Of a DNA stretch of 64,000 bases, positions 45,005-54,598 are shown piece after piece (position 1 is the first letter of the stretch; every line of letters begins with the position of its first letter). The stretch is from Bacteroides stercoris ATCC 43183. Lineage in GTDB: Bacteria > Bacteroidota > Bacteroidia > Bacteroidales > Bacteroidaceae. The notes beneath the pieces were generated by a model, which was not told the DNA's origin, made no database searches, and saw only the letters and a program-made list of their open reading frames with translations. The DNA lies in NCBI RefSeq assembly GCF_025147325.1, contig NZ_CP102262.1:2666001-2730000 (forward strand), in the 5' to 3' direction. Both the position numbers and the translations under genes were made by a program.

Positions 45005-46579
45005 GTGGCAGAACAAAGACGAACAACCCGCACCCCGAAGTCGAAATCACCTCAGCCGGTCAACGATTACGGGCGTATCCAGCCGCAGGCGCCGGAACTG
45101 GAAGAAGCCGTTTTGGGTGCATTGATGATCGAGAAAGACGCTTATTCGCTGGTGAGCGAAATTCTCCGTCCCGAATCTTTTTACGAACACCGGCATCAGC
45201 TGATATACTCCGCTATCACAGACCTTGCCGTCAATCAGAAACCGGTGGACATTCTCACCGTGAAGGAGCAGCTTGCCAAGCGCGGAGATTTGGAAGAGGT
45301 GGGCGGCCCGTTCTACATCACCCAGCTCAGCAGCAAGGTGGCATCCTCTGCGCATATCGAGTATCACGCCCGTATCATTGCCCAAAAGGCGTTGGCGCGT
45401 GAGCTGATAACTTTCACCAGTAACATACAGTCCAAAGCATTCGACGAGACGCTCGATGTGGACGACCTGATGCAGGAAGCCGAAGGCAAGCTCTTCGAGA
45501 TTTCGCAGCAGAACATGAAGAAGGACTATACGCAAATCAATCCGGTCATTGCCGAAGCGTACGACCTTATTCAGAAAGCCGCCGCCCGTACCGACGGTTT
45601 GAGCGGTCTTGAGAGCGGATTTACGAAACTGGACAAGATGACTTCCGGCTGGCAGAACTCCGACCTCATTATCATAGCCGCCCGTCCTGCCATGGGTAAG
45701 ACGGCGTTCGTGCTCTCCATGGCGAAGAACATTGCCGTGAACTTCCGCAATCCCGTTGCCTTGTTCTCCCTTGAAATGAGCAACGTACAGTTGGTGAACC
45801 GTCTTATCTCCAACGTGTGCGAGATACCGAGCGAGAAAATCAAAAGCGGACAGCTTGCCGATTACGAATGGCAGCAGTTGGACTATAAGCTGCGCGACCT
45901 GCTGGATGCGCCTCTGTACGTGGATGATACTCCCTCGCTTTCCGTATTCGAACTTCGTACCAAGGCCCGCCGTCTGGTTCGCGAGCATGGGGTGAAGGTA
46001 ATTATTATCGACTACCTGCAATTGATGAATGCCAGCGGCATGTCGTTCGGCAGCCGTCAGGAAGAGGTGAGTACGATTTCGCGTTCTTTGAAGGGGTTGG
46101 CCAAGGAGTTGAACATTCCCATTATTGCCCTGTCTCAGTTGAACCGTGGTGTAGAGAACCGTGAGGGGGAAGAGGGCAAGCGTCCGCAGTTGAGCGACCT
46201 TCGCGAGTCCGGAGCCATCGAGCAGGATGCCGATATGGTGTGCTTCATCCACCGTCCCGAATATTACAAGATTTATACTTCCGCCGACGGCACAGACCTG
46301 CGCGGCATGGCGGAAATTATCATAGCCAAGCACCGTAACGGTGCCGTGGGCGATGTGCGCCTGCGCTTTATCGGCCAGTACACCCGCTTCCAGAATCCGG
46401 AAGACGATATGGTTATTCCGCCGCCTACCGAGGGTATGGGAGGAGCCACGTTCGGTTCGCGTATGAATGCGCCCATTGGCAGTCCCTCTACACCACCGCC
46501 TCCGTCTGCCTCCGACTATATGCCTCAAACGGACAATCCGTTTGGCGGGGTGGGATTGGACGGGCCTGTACCGTTTTAA
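45005..46579 (+). CDS. dnaB: Replicative DNA helicase DnaB
   Basis: Start set at the GTG 45005 (reads M-A-E-Q-R-R-T-T), 524 residues; the upstream ATG lies before the promoter -7 box. N-terminal DnaB domain begins P-Q-A-P-E-L-E-E-A-V-L-G-A; the RecA-like helicase domain has Walker A A-R-P-A-M-G-K-T-A, Walker B I-I-I-D-Y-L-Q-L-M and the L-S-Q-L-N-R-G-V-E and D-L-R-E-S-G-A-I-E-Q-D-A-D motifs. The tail is Pro/Gly-rich. Unwinds the replication fork as a hexamer on the lagging strand. No intein is present. Confidence 0.97.
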   Translation: MAEQRRTTRTPKSKSPQPVNDYGRIQPQAPELEEAVLGALMIEKDAYSLVSEILRPESFYEHRHQLIYSAITDLAVNQKPVDILTVKEQLAKRGDLEEVGGPFYITQLSSKVASSAHIEYHARIIAQKALARELITFTSNIQSKAFDETLDVDDLMQEAEGKLFEISQQNMKKDYTQINPVIAEAYDLIQKAAARTDGLSGLESGFTKLDKMTSGWQNSDLIIIAARPAMGKTAFVLSMAKNIAVNFRNPVALFSLEMSNVQLVNRLISNVCEIPSEKIKSGQLADYEWQQLDYKLRDLLDAPLYVDDTPSLSVFELRTKARRLVREHGVKVIIIDYLQLMNASGMSFGSRQEEVSTISRSLKGLAKELNIPIIALSQLNRGVENREGEEGKRPQLSDLRESGAIEQDADMVCFIHRPEYYKIYTSADGTDLRGMAEIIIAKHRNGAVGDVRLRFIGQYTRFQNPEDDMVIPPPTEGMGGATFGSRMNAPIGSPSTPPPPSASDYMPQTDNPFGGVGLDGPVPF

Positions 46580-46679
46580 TGGCATTGGGCAGCTTACATG
46601 AAAAAATGTCTGTTATATATATGTATTAGTTTTACTGTTACGATTATATCGGCTTTGGATATGTAGGTCTATATAAAAT

Positions 46680-46713
46680 AGTCTTCCCCGCACTTCACAG
46701 TGCAGGGAAGACA
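46680..46713. terminator. Hairpin between dnaB and the fimbrial operon
   Basis: GTCTTCCC-CGCACT pairs with AGTGCA-GGGAAGAC around a TCAC loop. On the minus strand it is followed by a T/A-rich run (TATTTTATAT), so it probably ends the leftward fimbrial operon and may also serve dnaB. Confidence 0.7.
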
Positions 46714-46780
46714 CAGCAAACAAACAAAACATTTCCGATTTGAATAGGGGATATTCTTATCGGATGGTTTTGTCTATGGT

Positions 46781-48520
46781 TTAATCTTGGACACAACGTA
46801 TTGTAAATGCGTGATTCCTTGCATTTACGGATGCTGGTGGAGTATAGCCAACAGCGAAACCTAAATAATACGATGATGTATTTCCGCTATATACACTACT
46901 GCTCCAATAATAACCTCCTGCACCGGTACGATACTGTTTTTTGTCAGCAGCATGCCAGTAACCGGAGGCAGGAAAACGAGTTACACCGTCAGTGAAAGTA
47001 TAAGTTTTGTAACCGTTTATAGTACTGGTTCCATAAATGTTGGTAGAAAGGTCTCCCCAATTTCCATTTGTTGTATATTTGTCAATATCTCCAAACTCTT
47101 TGTAAGTAGGCATACGCCAACTGCCTGTAACAGCACCAGTCTTGCTTAAATATCGGCAAATATCACCTTTATAGGCTTGATAAAATTCATCAGTATTGAG
47201 AGCATTATCATTCAAGTAGGTATTGTTTGGGTCAATACTGTTACTTAAAACTTCATTGTAAAAGCAATAAATAGAGTTAAAGTCGTATGATTTGCAATCC
47301 CAAGTACTATTTTGGGGAGAGGTAGGATTATATATCGGAATATAATATGCACTTGGAGCAGAGTTTCCCGAAGATGGTATACCTATTAGTGACCCCCAAC
47401 GGAAGTGTACACCTTGTTTTAAATCGGAATCATTGGATATAGCAGTATCAAATGTAAGTTTGCTGCCGTCCCAATAAATATTGCTTCCTGCCCAGATAAT
47501 GCTACTTTTTTTGTATGTAACCCGTGTGTCGGTAGTTGTGGGTTTGAGTGTAATATTATAAGTATAGTTACAGTTACGTTTGATATTGAAATTTGTTGTA
47601 GTGGTAGCTCCAAGATATATTTCCCAGGACAGAAATTTATATCCGGTGGCTTTGCCGTAAATTACAACATAGGTTGCAGAATCCGGTGCGTTTGCTTTTA
47701 TTTTTTCTTTTTGCTGGGTTATTGTGGTATTTATTCCTGCCCGATTTTCGAACATGTAGAATATTGTATTTATGTTTGTAGGGGAGTTCGGGGAAATACT
47801 TCCACTGTCTGTCCAATCCGTCGGTTGGGAAGGGATAGCCGCATCTTTTGCCCGGGTTGTTTGTGTATCGGTTGGTTCGGATTCAGTGTCTAACGGGTGT
47901 AATACATAGTACGTTTTATTTGGGATGCCATAAATGCGGTAACTGTCAATGTTGATTCCGTAACCTTGATCTATATTTACATTTAGTGTGATTTTTGCAG
48001 CTATTCGTTTTACTGTTATATCCGGAAGCGAATTGTTTCCAGTAGCTATATTTATGTGGCTTTGGCTTCCTGTCATAGGCAATACATTGTTTTTTGTCAG
48101 ACTGTTCCAATCATAGAGAGAGTAAGTCTTGTTTTTCAGATTGTTTTCCCAATGAATGTCATAGCTGTTGAAGAGTTCCGGAGTTCCTGTATTTGCAATA
48201 GCATAAATGGTACAATCAGTAGCGCTGTGGGTATTTATTGTAACTGTATTGTTCGTGGTATATTTTTGTCCAATCAAATTTCCATTGCTGTCATATATAA
48301 GTATATGTAAGTCCTTGATGAGATTCTCTTCCACTCGTGTCGTTGCGTCTGTTTGTTGTTCACTTTTTACATGCAGGTATATTATGGCAGATGCTTCTTT
48401 TGCATCTTTGATACAGGCATCTTGTTGGCAAGAAGTGCATATTACTGCTTGTATCAACAAAACAGTTGTTAGTGATAATGCTGTAAGTACTTTTAAACGA
48501 AAAGAGGTGGAGATGCTCAT
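46781..48520 (-). CDS. Fimbrial tip/minor subunit lipoprotein (Mfa-like, with C-terminal FISUMP-like domain)
   Basis: 579 residues. Lipoprotein leader with V-I-C-T-S-C (Cys31). Mfa-like beta-sandwich segments follow (I-I-Y-L-H-V, L-H-I-L-I-Y-D-S-N-G, R-I-A-A-K-I-T-L-N-V), then a C-terminal ~130-residue domain with C-R-Y-L-S, W-R-M-P-T-Y-K-E-F, Y-Y-W-S-S-S and the final I-R-C-V, typical of FISUMP-type domains seen at fimbrial tips. Last gene of the fimbrial operon. Likely an accessory or tip adhesin exported to the cell surface and incorporated into the fimbria. Confidence 0.75.
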   Translation of the reverse strand: MSISTSFRLKVLTALSLTTVLLIQAVICTSCQQDACIKDAKEASAIIYLHVKSEQQTDATTRVEENLIKDLHILIYDSNGNLIGQKYTTNNTVTINTHSATDCTIYAIANTGTPELFNSYDIHWENNLKNKTYSLYDWNSLTKNNVLPMTGSQSHINIATGNNSLPDITVKRIAAKITLNVNIDQGYGINIDSYRIYGIPNKTYYVLHPLDTESEPTDTQTTRAKDAAIPSQPTDWTDSGSISPNSPTNINTIFYMFENRAGINTTITQQKEKIKANAPDSATYVVIYGKATGYKFLSWEIYLGATTTTNFNIKRNCNYTYNITLKPTTTDTRVTYKKSSIIWAGSNIYWDGSKLTFDTAISNDSDLKQGVHFRWGSLIGIPSSGNSAPSAYYIPIYNPTSPQNSTWDCKSYDFNSIYCFYNEVLSNSIDPNNTYLNDNALNTDEFYQAYKGDICRYLSKTGAVTGSWRMPTYKEFGDIDKYTTNGNWGDLSTNIYGTSTINGYKTYTFTDGVTRFPASGYWHAADKKQYRTGAGGYYWSSSVYSGNTSSYYLGFAVGYTPPASVNARNHAFTIRCVQD

Positions 48521-48554
48521 ATTGCTATATAATTTACTCAGATGACTTAATCAT

Positions 48555-49442
48555 TTACAATTCTGTATCTTGATGAATATTCTCCCAAGGCAGTACATCC
48601 ATTGTTATCAAAGGAGGAGTATAATGAAAGTCTATATTGATATCTGTTTGTTTACCGGCAGGTGCATGTAATTTCTTGAAGCTGTTGTCTTGTGTTATAG
48701 TGTATATTATTTCATGTTCCCGGTATATGTCTATTTCTATGTATTCCTCTTGTGCGGTAGGAAATATTCGGAAAGGAAGTGTATATACATCTCCTTGTTT
48801 GTCTGTGTATGATATGGGTTTATATCCTGCACTTTTACCGGTAATCTTTCCTGTAAAATTCACTTCTGTTCCTGTGCCTCTGACGATGAGCGTATACGGT
48901 TTCCCATTATATGGGCAATGTTTTGTCAGATAATTGGTACGTATATTCAGGCTTGCTGACATACGTTCCATAACCAGTGTTAGATATTCTACCTGTCTGC
49001 TTCTTGTAGTTGCATTGTTCACTTCCTTTTTGCAATAGAAAATATCAGTAATGGGCAAATGACTTCCTTCTGTATCTTCTCTGAGTCGGAAACGTGCTTC
49101 TTCGATAGTAGTGCCTATGGGAATATCGGGAGCAATTAAGGTATCTTTCTTTATATTTCCCCATACCACGAGGGTAAGCCTTTCGTTTTTATCATCTCTG
49201 AAAATCAGATCAGATGAAATATCTGTGGGTATTTTCCTTATAAATCCTTTCTCGTTGAATAGATAGACTTCCACTTTTTGCAAGGCGTCTGTTGCAGTGA
49301 GGTCGTTTCCCTCGGAGTCTACAGCTTGCATATCGAGCACATATTGTATGCAGTCTCCGGTGTCTTCCCGCACGCATGATGTGTACAGAAAGGTGAGACT
49401 AACATACAATATCGTGAATAGGAATATGCGGGCAGGCTTCAT
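48555..49442 (-). CDS. FimB/Mfa2-family fimbrial anchor subunit, lipoprotein
   Basis: 295 residues with a lipoprotein signal ending T-S-C (Cys23). Two beta-sandwich domains; family marks are the early Cys-rich D-T-G-D-C, the V-E-V-Y-L-F-N-E-K-G strand and the late D-V-L-P-W-E-N motif close to the C-terminus. In Porphyromonas, Mfa2/FimB anchors the fimbria to the outer membrane and limits its length; the same role is inferred here. Encoded directly between the major subunit and the tip protein. Confidence 0.85.
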   Translation of the reverse strand: MKPARIFLFTILYVSLTFLYTSCVREDTGDCIQYVLDMQAVDSEGNDLTATDALQKVEVYLFNEKGFIRKIPTDISSDLIFRDDKNERLTLVVWGNIKKDTLIAPDIPIGTTIEEARFRLREDTEGSHLPITDIFYCKKEVNNATTRSRQVEYLTLVMERMSASLNIRTNYLTKHCPYNGKPYTLIVRGTGTEVNFTGKITGKSAGYKPISYTDKQGDVYTLPFRIFPTAQEEYIEIDIYREHEIIYTITQDNSFKKLHAPAGKQTDINIDFHYTPPLITMDVLPWENIHQDTEL

Positions 49443-49475
49443 GGCGGTTGTTCTGAACTTTTGAATATTTGGTAA

Positions 49476-50591
49476 TTATTCGAATGTCACGTCCTGCGTG
49501 ATGTTCAGTGCCCAGTCGGCTACACTCACTGTCAGTTCGAGTGAAGTAGGGTTTATCTCTCCGGTGGGGTCATCGGTTCCTATATTCTTGATAGTTGCCT
49601 TGATGGCATAGGTCGTGTTGCGGGCAATGTTTGAAGTACCCGTGCCCGAAGCTCCGGTGATATTTGTTCCGGTCTGGCTCTTGTTGACGATTATCGGATA
49701 ATAGATGGTGGTTCCTGCATCACTTGCACTTTTCTTGAACATTCCTTCCAGTACCAATGCCGTACGGGTGGCCTCTTCGTTGGGGAGTATATAGAACCAG
49801 TAGTCGGTTTTATGCTCGATACCTACGCTTACCGGGGGAGTGACCGAATTTGCCAGATAAGCTACAGTTCCGCTGGAGCCGGTGTAGTTTCCGGTCAGAT
49901 AATCCGGTGTGCTCATTTTGGTGGTGCTGTATCCTCCCGTGCCCGGTACAGCTTCTTTCACGGCATTCCGCACAAAGATGTTTTTCAGTTCGTAGGATGC
50001 CGCCGAGTACTGTCCGTTGGGGTCAAATTCGGTTCTGATGCCGCTTACGGACACTCTTGCAACGAGCCTGCTCAGCCGGGCTGTCATACCGGTGTTGATG
50101 CCTGCGCCCAGTGTGAAGGTGGCGTTGCCATCACCGTTTTTTACGTCTCCGCTCATGGGCAGACAATCCTTGGTCTGGGCATCACCCAGTTCAATTGTTC
50201 TCTTCAGGAAGTCGGTCTTGTTCAGGACGCCTGAAAAATAACCGTCTGTAGGGGCGTTGGCTACCACGATGCCCGTACAGCTCGTTGCCGGAGTACAGTT
50301 GATGGTTGTTGCCGGAGTGGTGTTATTGGTTACGGTCTGTATGGCATTCACCGATTCGTCACTGTTGAAGATGGCGACGGTGAAACGCTTCACCGTATTC
50401 TCTTCGTTTTGTGTAGGTAATGCGCTTCCGGTTGCCTTGGTGCTCACTCCGCTTCCCGTCAGGCGCAGTTCGAGTTGTGCCGTCTTTCCCTGCGGCATGG
50501 GTTCCGTTATTCCGTTTTCTTCACTGCCGCATCCGGCTAGTGTAAAGGTTGCTGCTGCCAGCATGCTCCATAAATAGCTGTTTGTTTTCAT
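49476..50591 (-). CDS. Major fimbrial subunit, FimA/Mfa1-like lipoprotein
   Basis: 371 residues. Lipoprotein signal ends L-A-G-C (Cys20); the mature N-terminal region is Gly/Ser/Thr-rich and a K-R-F-T-V-A-I-F-N strand marks the first beta-sandwich domain. L-S-R-L-V-A-R-V-S-V-S-G-I lies in the middle, and the end V-S-V-A-D-W fits the C-terminal strand exchanged between subunits. In known systems the lipoprotein is cleaved at the surface by an Arg/Lys protease before polymerising by strand exchange. Phase-variable expression is implied by the invertible promoter upstream. Confidence 0.85.
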   Translation of the reverse strand: MKTNSYLWSMLAAATFTLAGCGSEENGITEPMPQGKTAQLELRLTGSGVSTKATGSALPTQNEENTVKRFTVAIFNSDESVNAIQTVTNNTTPATTINCTPATSCTGIVVANAPTDGYFSGVLNKTDFLKRTIELGDAQTKDCLPMSGDVKNGDGNATFTLGAGINTGMTARLSRLVARVSVSGIRTEFDPNGQYSAASYELKNIFVRNAVKEAVPGTGGYSTTKMSTPDYLTGNYTGSSGTVAYLANSVTPPVSVGIEHKTDYWFYILPNEEATRTALVLEGMFKKSASDAGTTIYYPIIVNKSQTGTNITGASGTGTSNIARNTTYAIKATIKNIGTDDPTGEINPTSLELTVSVADWALNITQDVTFE

Positions 50592-50646
50592 GTATGCCTG
50601 TTTTATAGGTTAATATACTTTTGGTGTTCCCGGTCATTTTGCTTTC

Positions 50647-52146
50647 CTATTTGTTTTTCAACTCTTTCAGCACCCTGTCAGCCTGCTCTATGCCGGCTGC
50701 CGCTGCCATGGTAAGATATACTTCCGCCTTGTCCCGTTTTCCTTCCTGTAGGCAGAGTATGCCCATGTTGTTGTATGCGATTGGCATGGTTGCGAATCTC
50801 TCCAGATAGCGCCGCGCTTTGGCCGTTTCCCCTTTGGTGAGTGCCACGGCCGCTGCATTGATATTGGCTTCGGGGCTGTCGGGAAACAGGCGGGCTGTGA
50901 GGTCGAGTACATCGTTGTATTCCGTAGATCCTTTCGGGTAACTGCCCGCTACCGCAAAGAGCTCGTTCAGGCGCAGTGTCTGACGTTCTCCAGTACGGGA
51001 CATCCTCAGGCTCTCCGCCGCATCCGGCTGCTGGCGGGTGTACTCTATCCTGTAGTCGACCCGCATAACTTCGGGAAATATCTTTTCCGCCAGGTATCTG
51101 TAGGGCTTTCCGTCGGCAAGTTTCATCAGCATTCGTTCCCGCCCTTTATCCATGTCTACACTCCCTATCAGGTCTAGGGCGGCCTCCCTGAACATCATGC
51201 CGCTTTGTCTTGTCAGTGCGGCAATGGAGTCCCAGTCTTCCGGAATCCAGGTTACTTCCAGCGGAATGCCAGTTGCAAGTCGGTTTTCCCGCAGGTATGC
51301 TTTAAGGTTCAGTGAGCGTGCCAGTGCATTCATTTCGTTCTTTTTCAGGTTTCCGGCAGGTGCCCCGTATCCTGTAACCTTCACTTTCAGGAGTTCCGTT
51401 CCCTCTTCCCGTCGGATGTTCTGCAAAGCATTGCGCAGCCGGTGGTATATTTCTAAGTTCTGTTTGCTTTCGGACAATTCTCCCAGCGTTTTCTCTCCTT
51501 TTTCCTGCTTCCCTTTGCCAAAGTAGGGGATGGACCCCGTCACTGCATGCAGTGTGTCTTTGCCGGGTGCAGGCTCGATGAAGTTCACCCAGGCCAGGTA
51601 TTTCCTGTCCGTATCCATGTCCCAGGCTGAAGTGCGGTTTTCGGGCAGGTTCAGCCTGCCGGCAATCCTGTCTTCGTAGGCCTTGCCCTGTTTGCCGTGG
51701 CAGGCGCATTCCTGCGTTCTCATCAGGAGCCGGGCGTCCTTCATCCATTCCTTATAGGGCACTGCCACCCGGTATCGGAAGGAGCGCGCCATCCTGGCGT
51801 CGTTCCTTATCACTACTGCGGGTATGGGGGCCGGATGCCCGTTTCCGGCAAATTCCTTTTGCCGCTGGTACACTTTCTGCTTTTCCTTGCCGTTGATGAG
51901 TACCGCCGGCAGGGCTTGTTCGTTTTCCCCGCTGATGAGTACGGGCGTCAGGGTCAGTGATTCGTCCGAGGGCATTCTCAGTCCTTCGAAATCGACTGAG
52001 AGGTCAATGTTCAGACGCCCGTCCGCAAGCGAGAACTGCTGCCCGGTGACGAACATTTCCCCCCGGTAGAATTCCTGTGCATGACCTGCCCGGCAGCAGA
52101 GCGCCGATAGTGCCATTATCATAGGAATACGGATTAAGTTTTTCAT
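50647..52146 (-). CDS. DUF3868-domain protein of fimbrial locus
   Basis: 499 residues with a signal peptide (about 1-23, ending G-H-A-Q). The N-terminal DUF3868 region begins R-G-E-M-F-V-T-G-Q-Q-F; a central portion (about 240-330) looks OmpA-like; the C-terminal ~130 residues are helical repeats (A-E-V-Y-L-T-M-A-A-A-A) like TPR units. DUF3868 genes commonly sit beside DUF3575 and FimA-type genes in Bacteroides; the protein is probably periplasmic and helps assemble or secrete the fimbria. Function is inferred from context. Confidence 0.8.
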   Translation of the reverse strand: MKNLIRIPMIMALSALCCRAGHAQEFYRGEMFVTGQQFSLADGRLNIDLSVDFEGLRMPSDESLTLTPVLISGENEQALPAVLINGKEKQKVYQRQKEFAGNGHPAPIPAVVIRNDARMARSFRYRVAVPYKEWMKDARLLMRTQECACHGKQGKAYEDRIAGRLNLPENRTSAWDMDTDRKYLAWVNFIEPAPGKDTLHAVTGSIPYFGKGKQEKGEKTLGELSESKQNLEIYHRLRNALQNIRREEGTELLKVKVTGYGAPAGNLKKNEMNALARSLNLKAYLRENRLATGIPLEVTWIPEDWDSIAALTRQSGMMFREAALDLIGSVDMDKGRERMLMKLADGKPYRYLAEKIFPEVMRVDYRIEYTRQQPDAAESLRMSRTGERQTLRLNELFAVAGSYPKGSTEYNDVLDLTARLFPDSPEANINAAAVALTKGETAKARRYLERFATMPIAYNNMGILCLQEGKRDKAEVYLTMAAAAGIEQADRVLKELKNK

Positions 52147-52639
52147 ACTTTCAATTTGCTGTTGTAATTTATCTTGTTATTATTGCATCATATACACTAA
52201 GGATATGGAGGCTTTGGTGGGAGCGATGAAATTCCTGTTTCCGCTTCCTGTCTTTTCTCCGCAGTGCGCGCAGCGGTAGCGTTCGTATCGGGTGTGCAGG
52301 AATCCTACGCCGATGCTTGTCTCCAGTCCCCAGCGGGGGGAGAGGATGAAGTGATAGCCGTATGATATTCCCACTCCCGTAAAGTCTCCCTCGTATCTTT
52401 CGGAACGTACCCCTTTGAACAGCCCGAAAGGCAGCCTTGCCTTGGCTACGTTGTACACGCCGTACATCAGGCCTGTCCCGAAGAAATGTCCTCCGTAGGG
52501 CTGGCACATCCAGTAGCGCAGCTCCGGCTGCACGAACCAGTGTTTCCAGCGTTTGTCTCCTCCTGCCGGAAAGAAGGTGTGTCGTAATGCACGATGCACC
52601 TCTTTTTTGTTCATCACTATACAAATCTGTTCATTTTCT

Positions 52640-54295
52640 TTAAGCTGCGATAATTCGAAGATTTCTTTGATTTATGTGTCTCCAGCATCTAAATAAAGCG
52701 ACAGTAAGTTCATAAAACCATCCAATCAGCCATTTCGTATCTTCTTTTGTCAGTTTTGCACACATTTTTTTTATATTGAAGGCAATGGCTAGGAAGGCAA
52801 AGTCCATGAAGACCTTGTCCTTTCCAAAATGTCGGAAACGTTTGTAGTTCATATTGTTTTTAATTTGTCCGAACACGGCCTCCGGTTCTATGCATTTCTG
52901 CCCTCTGTGTTTCAGTCCTTTCTCAGAGCAGAGCAGTTCTTTGGCTCTCCGCTTGTATTGTCTAAGCCTATGATTCAGTTCTATCGTCCTGTTTCCTTTT
53001 GCTTTAAAACAGCGGCATCGCAGGGGACAACCTTCACACCTGACAGCTCTGTACCGTGCATTTTCGCTGACATATCCGGATGCGGTTTTCACATTCCTGG
53101 TGCCTATCCTCCGCATCCTTTGCCCCATAGGGCAGATGCAGAAGTCATGTTCTTCATTGTAGTAGAAGTTTTCGGCCTTGAACGGGGCCGGTTTGAATCT
53201 CGGCCGCTGCTCCATGTGGAAATAGTTGTACTTTACGTAGGCTTCCATGCCGTTTTCGGACATGAAGCGGTAATTCTCTTCGGAGCCATAGCCGGAATCA
53301 GCAACCACCGTATGGGCCATCCGTTCATACCTGTTTGAAAAAGATTGCAGGAAAGGAATCAGGGTCAGTGTATCCGTAGGGTTCGGGAAGAGTGCAAAAT
53401 CGGTGATGAACTGATTTTCGGTGCCGATTTGAAGGTTGTAACCGGGCTTCGTCTGTCCGTTGCGCATGGCATCCTCCTTCATTCTCATAAAAGTAGCGTC
53501 CTTGTCCGTCTTGGAATAGGAATTCCTCTCTTGCAGTGTTTCCAGATGGCAGTCGTATTCCTGCAGTTTGTCCCTGTGTTCTTCCAGTTCCTTCAGCTGT
53601 TTGCGTTTCTTTTTCAGTTCAGTCTTTTCCTCTTTCGCGGATGGCTCGGAAACCTGTTCCAGTGCATGACGCAATTCTCCTGCCATTTCAGTCAGCATGG
53701 CCGGAGTGAACTCAACTTCCTCATTGTTCTCTGATGACTTCTCCTGAGCAATGACATCGTCTATCTGCCCTAACAGGACATGTATCTTCTTCATCAGGCG
53801 TTCACGGTTCCGCTCAACCGTTTTTCGCCAGACGAAAGTGTACTTGTTGGCTTTGGATTCGAGCTTTGTCCCGTCAATATATTCCACATTCAGGCTGATG
53901 AAGCCTTTGGAAGAGAGAAGAAGTACGGTTTGCGTAAACACTTCGTTAATTTCCTTCTTCACCCGGTTGCGGAAACGGTTGATGGTAATGAAATCCGGTT
54001 TCTCATATCCGGCCAGCCAGATATAATGGATGTCACGGTGAAGGAGTTTTTCAATTTTCCGGCAGGAGTAGATGTTGTTCATATAGGCATACAGAATGAC
54101 CTTGAGCATCATCTTGGGGTGGTAAGGGCTGCGACCGCATTCCTTATACAGTTTTCTGAAACTTTCAAGATTCAAGCCCTCAACCAGGGCGTCAACCATG
54201 CGCACCGGATCGTTTTCTGCAATATCCTCATCAATTCTTTGAGGAAAAAGAACGGTTTGGTTGGGATTGTAAGGACGAAAATGTATCTTTGTCAT
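52640..54295 (-). CDS. IS1182-family transposase
   Basis: 551 residues, intact. N-terminal region with D-P-V-R-M-V-D-A-L-V and the Y-K-E-C-G-R-S-P-Y-H-P-K-M-M-L-K core; DDE catalytic residues are likely Asp in Y-I-D-G-T-K-L-E, Asp in V-V-A-D-S-G-Y-G, and Glu in I-E-P-E-A-V-F-G. A Cys-rich zinc-like cluster (C-E-G-C-P-L-R-C-R-C) precedes the final Glu, as is usual for this family. A charged coiled region (about 215-265) separates the first two catalytic parts. The element appears able to move. Confidence 0.93.
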   Translation of the reverse strand: MTKIHFRPYNPNQTVLFPQRIDEDIAENDPVRMVDALVEGLNLESFRKLYKECGRSPYHPKMMLKVILYAYMNNIYSCRKIEKLLHRDIHYIWLAGYEKPDFITINRFRNRVKKEINEVFTQTVLLLSSKGFISLNVEYIDGTKLESKANKYTFVWRKTVERNRERLMKKIHVLLGQIDDVIAQEKSSENNEEVEFTPAMLTEMAGELRHALEQVSEPSAKEEKTELKKKRKQLKELEEHRDKLQEYDCHLETLQERNSYSKTDKDATFMRMKEDAMRNGQTKPGYNLQIGTENQFITDFALFPNPTDTLTLIPFLQSFSNRYERMAHTVVADSGYGSEENYRFMSENGMEAYVKYNYFHMEQRPRFKPAPFKAENFYYNEEHDFCICPMGQRMRRIGTRNVKTASGYVSENARYRAVRCEGCPLRCRCFKAKGNRTIELNHRLRQYKRRAKELLCSEKGLKHRGQKCIEPEAVFGQIKNNMNYKRFRHFGKDKVFMDFAFLAIAFNIKKMCAKLTKEDTKWLIGWFYELTVALFRCWRHINQRNLRIIAA

Positions 54296-54343
54296 AGTAA
54301 AGAACTTATGCTTAAAGATACAAAATCTTTAGGTAATAACAAA

Positions 54344-54375
54344 GCCCCAGCTTGTGAAAGTCGGGGCTTTGTGCG
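54344..54375. terminator. Hairpin inside the right end of the IS
   Basis: CAAAGCCCC and GGGGCTTTG form a perfect 9-bp stem around a 13-14-base loop, upstream of the transposase start. Such hairpins stop read-through from flanking genes into transposase genes. Confidence 0.6.
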
Positions 54376-54598
54376 TAAAAAACAGAAGGTGTGCATTTTG
54401 ACACACCTTCGGCCTCCAGCGTGAAACGTTCCGACAGCTTTAGTTCCACACCGAGGTTGGGCGAGGCGAGCATGCCCCCCGTAAGCAGGTCGCTTTTCAC
54501 GGCAACGGTTTGCGCCCCTGCCTTGCCTGCACACGACAGCAGGGCAAGGAGCATCAGCATCGGTATGTATTTTCTGCTTCTCAATTTCTTTGTTCCTG

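Larger units (their letters stand above)
52573..54410. mobile_element. IS1182-family insertion sequence (1838 bp)
   Basis: Terminal inverted repeats GAAGGTGTGTCGTAATGCAC (52573-52592) and its near-perfect complement (54391-54410; two mismatches) bound one transposase gene. No target duplication is seen at these limits, and the boundaries could be off by 2-3 bases. Both ends also fold on themselves (GAAGGTGTG with CACACCTTC at 54385-54410). Inside the right end, CAAAGCCCC and its complement (54344-54375 region) form a terminator-like hairpin that would block transcription entering from outside. Confidence 0.88.
52180..54584 (-). pseudogene. DUF3575-domain outer-membrane protein, split by an insertion sequence
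   Basis: The first 58 codons (54584-54411) encode a signal peptide (to about residue 25, A-G-A-Q) and the strand V-A-V-K-S-D-L-L; the rest (52572-52180, K-H-W-F-V-Q-P-E-L-R-Y-W onward) lies on the other side of an IS element. Removing 52573-54410 joins the two in frame to 188 codons, a normal length. The intact protein is probably a small outer-membrane barrel for fimbrial export or assembly. An ATG at 52617 could begin a fragment without a signal peptide; as found, the gene should be non-functional. Confidence 0.85.

Noticed and set aside
52180..52617. Independent 145-residue outer-membrane gene
   Set aside because: Its first 15 codons lie in the IS end, it lacks a signal peptide, and the missing N-terminus is found intact on the other side of the IS.
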